Positions 40,389-48,816 of a stretch of 64,000 nucleotides of DNA are shown here, one piece after another; the first letter of the stretch is position 1, and every line of letters starts with the position of its first letter. Source of the DNA: Mycolicibacterium sp. 018/SC-01/001 (GTDB lineage Bacteria; Actinomycetota; Actinomycetes; Mycobacteriales; Mycobacteriaceae); NCBI RefSeq assembly GCF_007096635.1, contig NZ_VKAA01000003.1, positions 248,001-312,000 of the forward strand. The letters run 5' to 3'. The notes under the pieces were generated by a model. It did not search any database, was not told where the DNA came from, and saw only the letters and a program-made list of their open reading frames with translations. The position numbers were made by a program, and so were the translations under genes.

Positions 40389-42584
40389 TTACGGGTCGCG
40401 CGGCAGTCCGAGCAGGCGCTCGGCGATGATGTTGAGCTGCACCTCGGACGTGCCGCCGTAGATCGTCGTCGCGCGGCCGGCCAGCAGGTACTCCGCCCAC
40501 TTGCCGGAGAGCTGACCGTGGTCGCCGATCGCCGCGTCGGTGCCGAACGACGACACCCCGAACTCGGCGTACCCCTGGCCGGTCTTCATCGACAGCAGCT
40601 TGGAGATCGCGGCGGCCGGCATCGGATCGCCTCCGGCCAGAGTCAGCAGCGTCGAGCGCATGTTCAGCAGCTTGGCCGCGTGGCCTTCGGCGATCAGCCG
40701 GCCCGCTTCGTTCTGCTCGATCTGGTCGAACTGACCGTCGCGTACGAAGTCCACGAACTGGTCGAGGCTCGCCAGGAACGGCGGCTCGCTGCTGCCGATC
40801 GACACGCGCTCGTTGGTCAGCGTGTTGCGGCTGACCTCCCAGCCACGATCGACCTCGCCGAGCACCATGTCGTCGGGCACGAACACGTCGTCGATGAAGA
40901 CGGTGTTGAACATCGCGTTGCCGGTCAGCTCGCGCAGCGGCTTGACCTCGACACCCTCGGACTTCATGTCCAACAGGAAGTACGTGATGCCCTGGTGTTT
41001 CGGCGCGCTCGGATCGGTGCGGGCCAACAGCGCCCCCCACGCGGAGAACTGCGCGCCGGTGGTCCAGATCTTCTGCCCGGTGATCCGCCACCCGCCGTCG
41101 ACCTTGGTGGCCTTGGTGGTCAGGCTGGCCAGGTCCGACCCGGCGCCCGGCTCGGAAAAGAGCTGACACCAGATCATCTCGCCCCGGAACGTCGGCGGCA
41201 GGAACCGCTGCTGCTGCGCCTCGGTGCCGTACGCGACGATCGACGGGATGATCCAGGCGGCGATGCCCATCTGGGGCCGCCTGACTCGGCCGGTCGAGAA
41301 CTCCTGGGCGATGATGATCTGCTCGACCGGATTCGACGCGCGGCCCCAGGGCTTGGGCAGGTGCGGCTGCACCCAGCCACCCTCGGCGATGGCGGCGTTG
41401 CGCTCCTCTTTCGGAATCGCTTTCAGCGCAGCGACTTCGGCGCGGATCTCCTCACGCAGCTTCTCGGTGTCGGGATCGAGGTCGATGTCGATCGAGCGCA
41501 TCCCGGTCGTGGTCGCGGTGTCCACGACCTGCTGCGGGTAGTCGGCGTGGCGGCCGAATGCGGCGGCCAGCACGATGGCCCGGCGGTAGAAGACGTTCGT
41601 GTCGTGCTCCCAGGTGAAGCCGATACCGCCGTGGACCTGGATGCAGTCCTGTGCGCAGTGCTGCGCAGCGACCGGCGCGAGCGTGGCGGCGACAGCTGCG
41701 GCGAATTCGAAATCACTCTTCGCGCTCGAATTGCCATGCAGCTCTTCGTCGATGGCACGGGCGGCGTCCCAGACGGCGCTGGTGGCGCGCTCGGTCTCGG
41801 CGATCATGCCGGCGCACTTGTGCTTGATGGCCTGGAACTGGCCGATCGGCCGGCCGAACTGTTCGCGGATCTTGGCGTAGGCCGACGCGGTGTCGGTGGC
41901 CCAGCGGGCGACCCCGATGCACTCGGCGGAGAGCACCGTGGTGATGATCGCGCGGGCGAGGTCCCGGCTCACGCTGCTGAGCACCCGGTCGTCGGCGACC
42001 TCGACGGCGTTGACGCGGACGTGGGCGATGGGGCGCAGCGGATCGACGCTGGGCACCGGCTCGATCTCCAGGGTGTCGGCATCGAGGACGACCCATTCCT
42101 CGCCCGATTCGATCGACACCGGCAGGACGAGCACCGACGCCTGCCCGGCGGCCGGCACGGCGCGCACCTCACCGCGTACCACGAGCCCGCTGCCCTGCCG
42201 GGTGGCGGTCAGGCCGGAGTCGATGGCGTAGGCCGCGATCACCTCGCCGGAGGCGAGTCCGCCCAGGATCTCGGCCTTGGGGTCGTGCGCGGCGATCAGC
42301 GCGCCGGCGATGGCCGACGGCACGAACGGGCCGGGGACGGCGCCGTAGCCGAACTCGGCGGCCACGATGGCGAGTTCGAGGATGCCGAAGCCCTGCCCGC
42401 CGACGTCTTCGGAGAGGTGGACTCCCTGCAGTCCCTGTTCGGCGGCGGCGCGCCAGAACGGCGGCGGGTTCGGAATCGGGTTCTCGAGCGCTTCGTGCAG
42501 GACCTCCGACGGCGCGACGCGCGCGACGAAGGACCGCACCGAATCGGCCAGGTCGTTGTGCTCTTCGAGGATGGCGATGGGCAT
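40389..42584 (-). CDS. fadE6: FadE6, fused double-domain acyl-CoA dehydrogenase
   Basis: The 731-residue protein is two acyl-CoA dehydrogenase halves in one chain. The first (about 1-345) ends with QVHGGIGFTWEHDTNVFYRR, and the second (about 360-731) has WCQLFSEPGAGSDLASL, RITGQKIWTT and TTIYGGTSEVQLNIIAERLL. The order is smaller-type then larger-type. In the second half the position of the possible catalytic glutamate is tyrosine (TIYGGTSE). Length equals that recalled for M. tuberculosis FadE6. It oxidises an acyl-CoA, probably bulky. A ribosome site GGAGGG precedes the ATG. Confidence 0.9.
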   Translation of the reverse strand: MPIAILEEHNDLADSVRSFVARVAPSEVLHEALENPIPNPPPFWRAAAEQGLQGVHLSEDVGGQGFGILELAIVAAEFGYGAVPGPFVPSAIAGALIAAHDPKAEILGGLASGEVIAAYAIDSGLTATRQGSGLVVRGEVRAVPAAGQASVLVLPVSIESGEEWVVLDADTLEIEPVPSVDPLRPIAHVRVNAVEVADDRVLSSVSRDLARAIITTVLSAECIGVARWATDTASAYAKIREQFGRPIGQFQAIKHKCAGMIAETERATSAVWDAARAIDEELHGNSSAKSDFEFAAAVAATLAPVAAQHCAQDCIQVHGGIGFTWEHDTNVFYRRAIVLAAAFGRHADYPQQVVDTATTTGMRSIDIDLDPDTEKLREEIRAEVAALKAIPKEERNAAIAEGGWVQPHLPKPWGRASNPVEQIIIAQEFSTGRVRRPQMGIAAWIIPSIVAYGTEAQQQRFLPPTFRGEMIWCQLFSEPGAGSDLASLTTKATKVDGGWRITGQKIWTTGAQFSAWGALLARTDPSAPKHQGITYFLLDMKSEGVEVKPLRELTGNAMFNTVFIDDVFVPDDMVLGEVDRGWEVSRNTLTNERVSIGSSEPPFLASLDQFVDFVRDGQFDQIEQNEAGRLIAEGHAAKLLNMRSTLLTLAGGDPMPAAAISKLLSMKTGQGYAEFGVSSFGTDAAIGDHGQLSGKWAEYLLAGRATTIYGGTSEVQLNIIAERLLGLPRDP

Positions 42585-42630
42585 GGGGAAGACCCTCCGT
42601 TGGGCTGCTAACCGGTTGGTTGGGTCGAGG

Positions 42631-43587
42631 TTACCCCGACACCTGGTTCACCAGGTTGGCTAGGTCCCGCCCGTCACGCAGCCGTTCGCAATTGTCGAGC
42701 GCAACCTCGAGGTAGCGGTGCATCGTGTCGGCGGTGTACCAGGTGACATGGGGTGTCAGCACGACGTTGGGCAGGGTCAGAAGGGGGTTGTCCGGCGGTA
42801 CCGGTTCGACGCCGAAGACGTCGAGACCGGCGGCCGCCAGGTGACCCGAGCGCAGCGCGTCGGCCAACGCCGCCTCGTCGACGATCGGCCCACGCGATGT
42901 GTTGACCAGTACGGCGCCCGGCTTCATCGCCGCCAGCGCCTCGCGGCCGAGCAGGCCGTGCGTCGCGTCGGTCAGCGGCAGGTGCAGCGAGACGATGTCG
43001 CATTCGGTCAGCAGGTCGGCGAGCGTGCGCCAGGCGGGCGTGCCGTCGTCGCTGGTGCTGGTGTGCACCACCCGGGCGCCCATCGCTGTGACGATGCGTT
43101 CCACCCTGGTCGCGACGTTGCCGTAGCCGACCAGACCGACGGTGCAGCCCCCGATGTCGCGCACGGTGTCACCCAGCCCGGGATCGGGCGGCCACCCCCG
43201 TCCTGCCCGGGTCGCGACATCCAGTTCGGGCAGCCGGCGCAGGGCGCCGAGCATCAGCAGCAGCGTGCCCTCGGCGACCGAGGGTGCGTTCGCGCCGGGC
43301 ATGTTGGCCACCGCGATGCCGTGCTCGGTGGCCACATCGACGGCAATCGTGTTGACCCCGGCGCCGAGCTTGTGGATCAGGCGCAGCCGGCTGCCCTGCT
43401 CGATGTCGCGGTCCGACAGTGGTCGCAGCACATGCCAGAGCACCTCGGCGTCGGGTAGCAGGCGGTAGAACGTCGCGTCATCGTCCTCGGCGCAGAATCG
43501 CACGTCGAGCCAATCGCGGTGCGGAGCAACGAAACCCGTCACCCGCTCACCCGGAACGAAGTGCGCCAGAACCTTGATCGGCGCCAC
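42631..43587 (-). CDS. D-isomer 2-hydroxyacid dehydrogenase
   Basis: The 318-residue NAD-dependent enzyme starts at GTG. It has VGLVGYGNVATRV for NAD, the catalytic arginine in NTSRGPIVDE, glutamate in FGVEPVP and histidine in VVLTPHVTW. It interconverts a 2-hydroxy acid and a 2-keto acid. It follows the EthD-like gene by 11 bp, so the two probably share a transcript with the DUF2000 gene. Confidence 0.9.
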   Translation of the reverse strand: MAPIKVLAHFVPGERVTGFVAPHRDWLDVRFCAEDDDATFYRLLPDAEVLWHVLRPLSDRDIEQGSRLRLIHKLGAGVNTIAVDVATEHGIAVANMPGANAPSVAEGTLLLMLGALRRLPELDVATRAGRGWPPDPGLGDTVRDIGGCTVGLVGYGNVATRVERIVTAMGARVVHTSTSDDGTPAWRTLADLLTECDIVSLHLPLTDATHGLLGREALAAMKPGAVLVNTSRGPIVDEAALADALRSGHLAAAGLDVFGVEPVPPDNPLLTLPNVVLTPHVTWYTADTMHRYLEVALDNCERLRDGRDLANLVNQVSG

Positions 43588-43598
43588 CGTGTCCGCCG

Positions 43599-43919
43599 TC
43601 AGTGCTGGGCGATCTCGATGTCGGAGAACAGGACCCGCACACCGCCGGTGGAGATCCGGCCCATCGCCTCGAAGAACGCGCCGGCCTCAGGTGTGGTGAC
43701 GGCAGCGCTCGCGGCGTCGTAGTCCGAGTAGTAGAGGTCGATCATCCGGTAAGCCGGTGTCGGGCTGCCGTCCTCCTTCGGCCACACGCGGGAGGTCTCC
43801 ATCCTGACCCAGCCCGGGATGCGCTTCGCGGCCTCCAATTGCTGCTCGGGATAGGCGGATTCGAATTCCGTCGGATCGGTCGGGTTGTCGTAGATGACCG
43901 TGATCTTCGTTTCGGGCAC
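43599..43919 (-). CDS. EthD-like dimeric alpha-beta barrel protein
   Basis: The 106-residue protein begins MPETKITVIYDNPTDPTEFE and shows the EthD-type pattern IYDNPTDPTEFESAYPEQQL plus RMIDLYYSDYDAASAAV. Such small ferredoxin-like folds act as monooxygenase helpers or lyases on ring compounds. It sits between DUF2000 and the hydroxyacid dehydrogenase. Start is GTG. Reaction unknown. Confidence 0.7.
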   Translation of the reverse strand: MPETKITVIYDNPTDPTEFESAYPEQQLEAAKRIPGWVRMETSRVWPKEDGSPTPAYRMIDLYYSDYDAASAAVTTPEAGAFFEAMGRISTGGVRVLFSDIEIAQH

Positions 43920-43937
43920 GTGCCGAGCCTACGGCGT

Positions 43938-44387
43938 TCAGCGGTGCAGTGGGAGCCCGTCGACGATCTTGTCCACCACCTTGCGGTCGGCGCGCACCGC
44001 GATGCCCACGAGGTCGAGGTCCTCCCGGGTCCTGGCCGACACCTGGGCCCGGTTGGACTCGTCGTCGCCGGTGGCGAACAGTGACTCGGTGAAGATGGCC
44101 GGGGTGACCCCGCGGGCGATCGCGCGGTCGCAGGCGCGTCTCAAGCGGGCCTGCGACGCCGCGAACACCATCACCGGTTGGCCGAACATCGGCGAGTAGT
44201 GCGTTCCGTCGGCGTCCTGGTAGCTCGCGCCGATCGACTCCCCCGCGGTCGCGGCGACACCGCTGGCGAGGAACGCGGTGACGTTGAGCTTCTGCCACGT
44301 GGGCAGGGTGTCGAGCAGGACGACGGCGATCTTGGTGGCGTGACGCGTTCGCGAGGGTGTGGCGACGGATTCCAGTAGTTCGGTCAT
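43938..44387 (-). CDS. DUF2000 family protein
   Basis: The 149-residue protein has the DUF2000 pattern KIAVVLLDTLPTWQKLNVTA and VFAASQARLRRACDRA, with FTESLFATGDD near the middle. It is related in fold to peptidyl-tRNA hydrolase 2-like proteins, though its reaction is not known. It is divergent from an Lrp/AsnC-type regulator gene, 80 bp away, a pairing that suggests amino-acid-related control. A TACCGT -10 lies 8 bases before the ATG. Confidence 0.75.
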   Translation of the reverse strand: MTELLESVATPSRTRHATKIAVVLLDTLPTWQKLNVTAFLASGVAATAGESIGASYQDADGTHYSPMFGQPVMVFAASQARLRRACDRAIARGVTPAIFTESLFATGDDESNRAQVSARTREDLDLVGIAVRADRKVVDKIVDGLPLHR

Positions 44388-44395
44388 GTTGGTCG

Positions 44396-44461
44396 ACGGT
44401 AGTGATTCCTGGTGCAGAGTTCATCAGCGACCGAATCTCATACGGAGAAGAGTGCGATAAT
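44396..44461. promoter_or_regulatory. Divergent -10 elements for DUF2000 and Lrp-like genes
   Basis: TACCGT (44401-44396, minus) lies 8 bases before the DUF2000 ATG. GATAAT (44456-44461, plus) lies 6 bases before the Lrp GTG at 44468 and matches the consensus in five of six positions. No ribosome site is seen before the GTG, so that mRNA is probably leaderless. Confidence 0.5.
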
Positions 44462-44467
44462 CCGCGC

Positions 44468-44923
44468 GTGGACGAATGGGATTCGGCGATCGTCGCCGCG
44501 CTGCAGGCAGATGGTCGGCGCAGCAACCGGGACCTGGCGGCCCACATCGGGCTGTCTCCATCGGCCACCTTGGAACGGGTTCGCGCGTTGCGTGAGCGCG
44601 GAGTGCTCGGTGATGCCCACTACACCGTCAACCTGCCCGCAGTGGGCCGGCCCGTTCAGGCGATGATCACCGTGCGGTTGCGTCCGCAGTCCCGCCAGGT
44701 CATCCACGGGTTCCGCGATTTCGTGCGGCAGCTCCCCGAGACGCTGCAGGTCTTCGTCACCACCGGTGCCGAGGATCTGATCATCCACGTCGCCGTGGCA
44801 TCGACCGACGCGCTGCGTGACTTCGTCCTCGACTCGCTGACCGGACGCCGTGAGGTGGCCGGCGTCCGCAGCGAGGTCGTCTTCGAGCACGTGCGCAACC
44901 ATGTGGTCACCCCCGTGCGGTGA
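44468..44923 (+). CDS. Lrp/AsnC-family regulator
   Basis: The 151-residue protein starts at GTG (VDEWDSAIVAALQADGRRSN). The helix-turn-helix (NRDLAAHIGLSPSATLERVR) is followed by the RAM ligand domain with TGAEDLIIHVAVAST. These proteins sense amino acids and bind in multiples. It probably controls itself and the divergent DUF2000 operon. It converges on the bicupin gene with a 6-bp gap. Confidence 0.9.
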   Translation: MDEWDSAIVAALQADGRRSNRDLAAHIGLSPSATLERVRALRERGVLGDAHYTVNLPAVGRPVQAMITVRLRPQSRQVIHGFRDFVRQLPETLQVFVTTGAEDLIIHVAVASTDALRDFVLDSLTGRREVAGVRSEVVFEHVRNHVVTPVR

Positions 44924-44929
44924 GCACGC

Positions 44930-45958
44930 TCAGGCGTCGACGGGATTGACCCGGCTGACGATCAGCGGATCGGACGGGGTGAAGGGGAAGTTCGGCAGGT
45001 CGTCGATGTGGGTCTGGAACGTCGCGGCCAGTACTTCCCGGCTGTACGCGCTGATCGAGGCCTTGTATCCGATGTCGGCGGGGAAGGGCTGGTCGAAGAA
45101 GATCAGGAAGTGCCACGGATCGGCGCCGATGTTCTCGATGTGGTGGGGATAGGCCCGCGGGATGAAGTACATGTCGCCGGCGTTCATCGTCCACGTGTTC
45201 AGCTGTCCGTCCGGGGTCATCAGCGTCATGCGGGCCATCCCGTGCCGTACGTACCCCATCTCTGCGGTCACCGGATGCCAATGTGGTTCGCGCATCCCGT
45301 CTTCGGTGACGCGAAGACTGTACATCGAGATGTCCTTGAGAGCGGGCCAGAACTGGTCGCGGGCGAAGCGTGCGTTGCCGCTGGCGTAGTTCAGACCCGG
45401 GGCCTGGGCCTCGATGTCGAACTTGTGCGGATCGTTGAAGTAGGCGGAGGCAGGGATCTCGGGGTCACCGGTGCGACCGGCGAGTTTGTGATCGACGGTG
45501 GTGCGGCGGATAGCCGACATGTCCGAGGCGGGCAGATCGTAGGTGTTGCCCAGCACCGCGTCGGTGAAAGCGCCGAAAGTCGCACCGAGCCCGAAGTCCT
45601 CCGGCCGCTCGTTGCGGAACGCGATGATGAACTCCGCGGTGTCGTCGCCGATGTTCTCGATGTGATGCAGTGCGCCGGAATCGATGTGGAACATCTGGCC
45701 GGCGGTCACGATGAAGTTGGCGAACCGGCTGTGGTCGTCGAGCACGGACACCAGCGCGGTCCCCGCGACGCAGTAGGTGAGCTCGTTGGCGTTGGCGTGC
45801 CAGTGCGGGGTCCGCATCGCACCGGGTGCGAGCACCACCCGTTTGATCGACAGGTTCTTCAGCACCGGCAGGTTGTCCGCCGTCACCCGTCGCATCGAGC
45901 CGAAGTCGTTCTCCTCGACGATCTCACCGTCGTGCAGGGATGTCGTGAAGGGGGCCAT
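44930..45958 (-). CDS. Bicupin, oxalate decarboxylase-like
   Basis: The 342-residue protein has two cupin domains. The first metal site is in TPHWHANANE with a later histidine in ALHHIENIG. The second is in EPHWHPVTAEMG with a histidine in YPHHIENIGAD. This layout matches manganese oxalate decarboxylase/oxidase. No secretion signal is present, so it is cytosolic. Both sites look intact. It lies 33 bp downstream of a TetR gene, has an AGGAGG ribosome site, and is probably under its control. Confidence 0.88.
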   Translation of the reverse strand: MAPFTTSLHDGEIVEENDFGSMRRVTADNLPVLKNLSIKRVVLAPGAMRTPHWHANANELTYCVAGTALVSVLDDHSRFANFIVTAGQMFHIDSGALHHIENIGDDTAEFIIAFRNERPEDFGLGATFGAFTDAVLGNTYDLPASDMSAIRRTTVDHKLAGRTGDPEIPASAYFNDPHKFDIEAQAPGLNYASGNARFARDQFWPALKDISMYSLRVTEDGMREPHWHPVTAEMGYVRHGMARMTLMTPDGQLNTWTMNAGDMYFIPRAYPHHIENIGADPWHFLIFFDQPFPADIGYKASISAYSREVLAATFQTHIDDLPNFPFTPSDPLIVSRVNPVDA

Positions 45959-45991
45959 AACTCTCCTCCTGGTGTTGTCTCGGGTGTGGTT

Positions 45992-46618
45992 TCAGTCGTC
46001 GATGCGGTACAGGCGCGGATCGCCGAGCTGATCGATCAGGGCCCCGAGCTGTTCGGCCAGCTCGGCCGGACTGACGCGTAGCGCGCCGAACAGCCACGCG
46101 CTCAACGTCTGCGCCACCCCACCGACCACGAAATGTGCAGCTGCAGCGATTCTTTCGTTGTCCTCCAGATGGAGCGCGGCCCGGGCGTGCTGGCCGGACA
46201 GCAGTGCGAACAGGGCGCCGGACTCGGCACGCTTGCGCACCACGACGGGGTTGGTCAGGTGGGCGCTGAAGAGCAGGCGGCCCAGTCGGGCATCGTCGGA
46301 GACCACCCGAACGATGTTGGCCATCGCGGCGTGGGTCTGCTCGGCCGGGGCCGCTGCGGCCATCGCCGCCTGGGTGGTGCTCGCGATGTCGGCGACGACC
46401 TGGTCGAACAGCGCGGCGACGAATGCGTCCTTGTCGTCGAAGCTCTCGTAGAAGTAGCGGGCCGCCAGTCCGGACTGGGCGCACAGCGCGCGCACCGTCA
46501 GTTCCGCGGGAACGGGCTCGCCGCCGAGCAGGTCGAGACCTGCCTCGAGGAGACGCCTACGCCGCCGGGCCATCCGCTGCGACGCATCGACGCCGCGATA
46601 CGGACGGACCTGGGCCAT
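45992..46618 (-). CDS. TetR-family regulator
   Basis: The 208-residue regulator starts MAQVRPYRGVDASQRMARRR; a start further upstream gives a less TetR-like leader. The helix-turn-helix is near 36-57 (VRALCAQSGLAARYFYESFD). The gene is co-directional with the bicupin and divergent from the DUF2236 oxygenase gene, 89 bp away, so it may control both. A similar TetR/DUF2236 pair is recalled at Rv0275c-Rv0276. Confidence 0.87.
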   Translation of the reverse strand: MAQVRPYRGVDASQRMARRRRRLLEAGLDLLGGEPVPAELTVRALCAQSGLAARYFYESFDDKDAFVAALFDQVVADIASTTQAAMAAAAPAEQTHAAMANIVRVVSDDARLGRLLFSAHLTNPVVVRKRAESGALFALLSGQHARAALHLEDNERIAAAAHFVVGGVAQTLSAWLFGALRVSPAELAEQLGALIDQLGDPRLYRIDD

Positions 46619-46626
46619 ACCCCATC

Positions 46627-46655
46627 TTGACACCCACCCGGCTCGGCCACACAAT
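46627..46655 (+). promoter_or_regulatory. Promoter of the DUF2236 oxygenase gene
   Basis: TTGACA (46627-46632) and CACAAT (46650-46655) are 17 bp apart. This gives a leader of about 45 bases that includes a GAGAGGA ribosome site before the GTG at 46708. Confidence 0.55.
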
Positions 46656-46707
46656 CAGGAAACGCACGTTCGCAACTTTGGGAGCGGCAGCGCGAGAGGA
46701 GCGGTTC

Positions 46708-47562
46708 GTGGCGACGCAGGAATCGGCAACGACCCAGGCGGCGACCGACCGCACTCCCGAGGAGGGCATGCTGGGGCTCGGACTTCTGGCCGGCCCCGCC
46801 AACGTGATCATGCAGCTCGCCCGGCCCGGCGTCGGGTACGGAGTGCTGGAGAGCCGCGTCGACAGCGGCAGGGTGGACCTGCACCCCATCAAGCGGGCGC
46901 GCACCACGTTCACGTACCTGGCAGTGTCGACCAATGGGACCGCCGCGCAGAAGGAGGCGTTCCGCCGAGCGGTCAATCGTGCTCACGCGCAGGTGTATTC
47001 GCTCGAAGACAGCCCGGTCGCGTACAACGCCTTCGACAAGGACCTGCAACTGTGGGTGGGTGCCTGCCTCTACAAGGGCGTCGTCGATGTCTATCGGCTG
47101 TTCGTCGGCGAGATGGACGCCGAGATCGAGGCCAGGCTGTTCGAGCAGGGGCGCAAACTCGGCACGATGCTGCAGGTGCCGGAGGACATGTGGCCCGCCG
47201 ATCCGGCCGCGTTCGAGAAGTACTGGCAGGACTCCCTGGCGAAGGTGCACATCGACGACACCGTCCGTGAGTATCTCTACCCGATCGCGGTGTCTCGTGT
47301 GCGTGGTGTGCGGCTGCCCGGCCCGCTGCAGCGGTGGGCTGAGCAGACGGCGTTGCTGATCACCACGGGGTTCCTGCCGCAGCGCTTTCGGGACGAGATG
47401 CGATTGGACTGGGATGCCGTGCGGCAGAGGCGCTTCGACCGGCTGATCGGCGTGCTGCGGATGATCAACACGGTATCGCCTCGCGTCGTGCGCGAATTCC
47501 CGTTCAACCTGTTGCTCAAGGATGTCGACCGGCGCATCCGGACCGGACGTCCGCTGGTGTAG
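46708..47562 (+). CDS. MpaB-like oxygenase (DUF2236)
   Basis: The 284-residue protein starts at GTG after GAGAGGA. The family pattern is GLLAGPANVIMQLARPGVGY, RARTTFTYLAVSTNG, the histidine in NRAHAQVYS and NAFDKDLQLWVGACL. DUF2236/latex-clearing-like proteins bind haem or iron and cleave or oxidise polymers or steroid-like molecules; in mycobacteria substrates are mostly unknown. It is divergent from a TetR gene and converges on a hydrolase gene with 7 bp between stops. Confidence 0.82.
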   Translation: MATQESATTQAATDRTPEEGMLGLGLLAGPANVIMQLARPGVGYGVLESRVDSGRVDLHPIKRARTTFTYLAVSTNGTAAQKEAFRRAVNRAHAQVYSLEDSPVAYNAFDKDLQLWVGACLYKGVVDVYRLFVGEMDAEIEARLFEQGRKLGTMLQVPEDMWPADPAAFEKYWQDSLAKVHIDDTVREYLYPIAVSRVRGVRLPGPLQRWAEQTALLITTGFLPQRFRDEMRLDWDAVRQRRFDRLIGVLRMINTVSPRVVREFPFNLLLKDVDRRIRTGRPLV

Positions 47563-47569
47563 GGCAGTC

Positions 47570-48775
47570 TCAGTCGAACATGACCGGGCTGAGGAATCGC
47601 GTCATCCTGCGGAGGTAGTCCGGCTGGCTGACGTGCAGGACGTGATTGCCGGGGAACCAGTGGAAGTCACAGCGGTCCCAGTGCTCCCACAGCATCTCGG
47701 CCTGCTCGGGCGGTGCCAGCCGGTCGCCCAGGCCGGCGATGATCAAGCGCCGCTCCTTGGCCGGCAGCGGCCGATAGTTGAGCGGGGACGAGTACATCGT
47801 GGCCGCGTCGGTGAGCTCACTGTCGGTACCGGACAACCAGCTGCGCAGCGCCATCAACTTGTTGGCCGGGAACCACTCGTCCACCGTGCGATCGGGCGTC
47901 ACCACCGGCACGTTGGGGATCACCGCTTGGATGCGATCGTCCACGCTGGCGATCAGCGCCGAAGTGTAGCCGCCCAGCGACATCCCGGTCAGGGCAATGC
48001 GATCCACTCCGGTGTACTCGAGATAGTCGAGTATCGAACGGAAGTCGTGCACCGCCTGCGCCATGGCTTCGCAGAAGCCCGCGAACCCGTGGGCGAAATA
48101 TCCGTGCCCGCTGAACGGTGAGTACTGCTCGGCGCGGCGGCCGTGAAAGGGCAGCGTGTACAACATGACGTCGTAGCCGGAGCGATAGAACCACGGCAGG
48201 GCGAAGAACAGCCCGTTGAACAGGTACGCCGAACCCATGAAGCCGTGGATCAGGCACAGCGTGGGCCGAGGCCCGTCGTCGTGGCGCCAGTGCTGGGCGT
48301 GCACGACGTTGTTGCGGACGAAGCCGGCGCACTGCTCCCGCAGCGCGGGGTTGACCGCGGTGAAGCTGCTGTCGAACCGGATGTTGCGGACGTTGCCGTG
48401 GGCCACCCATTCGGCCACCGGATTGGCCGGCCGCGAGGCCACGCGTGGCGGTGCCTGCGGCGCCGGGAACGCGACGGCCGGATCCTGCGCGGCGGCCAGC
48501 CCGGCGTAGAACTCGAGGTGTTCCTGTTCGGCCGACGAGCGTGACCGGCGCAGCGCCGCGACCACCGATGGCGTCAGGGTCACGCTGAGCAGTGATGCGA
48601 TCGAGGTCCTCAAGGCCAGGTCCGCCAGCGCGGAGGAATCGACGATCAACCGTTGCCGCAGCGTCAGGTCCACTCTGCGGGGCAGTCCGCGCGCTGTGGC
48701 GTCTGCGCCCGGAACGTCCGGGACGACGGGCAGCGGCAGCTCGTCCGGCTCGTCGATGGCGACGCCTGAGTCCAC
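47570..48775 (-). CDS. Alpha/beta hydrolase
   Basis: The 401-residue protein has LIHGFMGSAYLFNGLF (oxyanion part), the nucleophile in GMSLGGYTSA, and a C-terminal histidine in WFPGNHVLH. The N-terminal 150 residues lack obvious motifs. The GTG at 48775 is preferred to the TTG at 48784 because TAGATT (48788-48783) lies 7 bases before it, giving a leaderless mRNA. It is divergent from tam as recalled for Rv0293c-Rv0294. Confidence 0.82.
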   Translation of the reverse strand: MDSGVAIDEPDELPLPVVPDVPGADATARGLPRRVDLTLRQRLIVDSSALADLALRTSIASLLSVTLTPSVVAALRRSRSSAEQEHLEFYAGLAAAQDPAVAFPAPQAPPRVASRPANPVAEWVAHGNVRNIRFDSSFTAVNPALREQCAGFVRNNVVHAQHWRHDDGPRPTLCLIHGFMGSAYLFNGLFFALPWFYRSGYDVMLYTLPFHGRRAEQYSPFSGHGYFAHGFAGFCEAMAQAVHDFRSILDYLEYTGVDRIALTGMSLGGYTSALIASVDDRIQAVIPNVPVVTPDRTVDEWFPANKLMALRSWLSGTDSELTDAATMYSSPLNYRPLPAKERRLIIAGLGDRLAPPEQAEMLWEHWDRCDFHWFPGNHVLHVSQPDYLRRMTRFLSPVMFD

Positions 48776-48782
48776 GATTGCC

Positions 48783-48810
48783 AATCTAGCCGCACGCCGG
48801 CTGCGACACT
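48783..48810. promoter_or_regulatory. Divergent -10 elements for the hydrolase and tam
   Basis: TAGATT (48788-48783, minus) lies 7 bases before the hydrolase GTG. GACACT (48805-48810, plus) lies 6 bases before the tam ATG. Neither gene has a visible ribosome site in the 41-bp gap, so both are likely leaderless. Confidence 0.4.
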
Positions 48811-48816
48811 GGGCGC

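Noticed and set aside
40359..42611. A 750-residue open frame on the plus strand opposite fadE6
   Set aside because: It is a mirror of fadE6 caused by high third-position GC, rich in Arg, Gly, Gln and Val, with no family motif.
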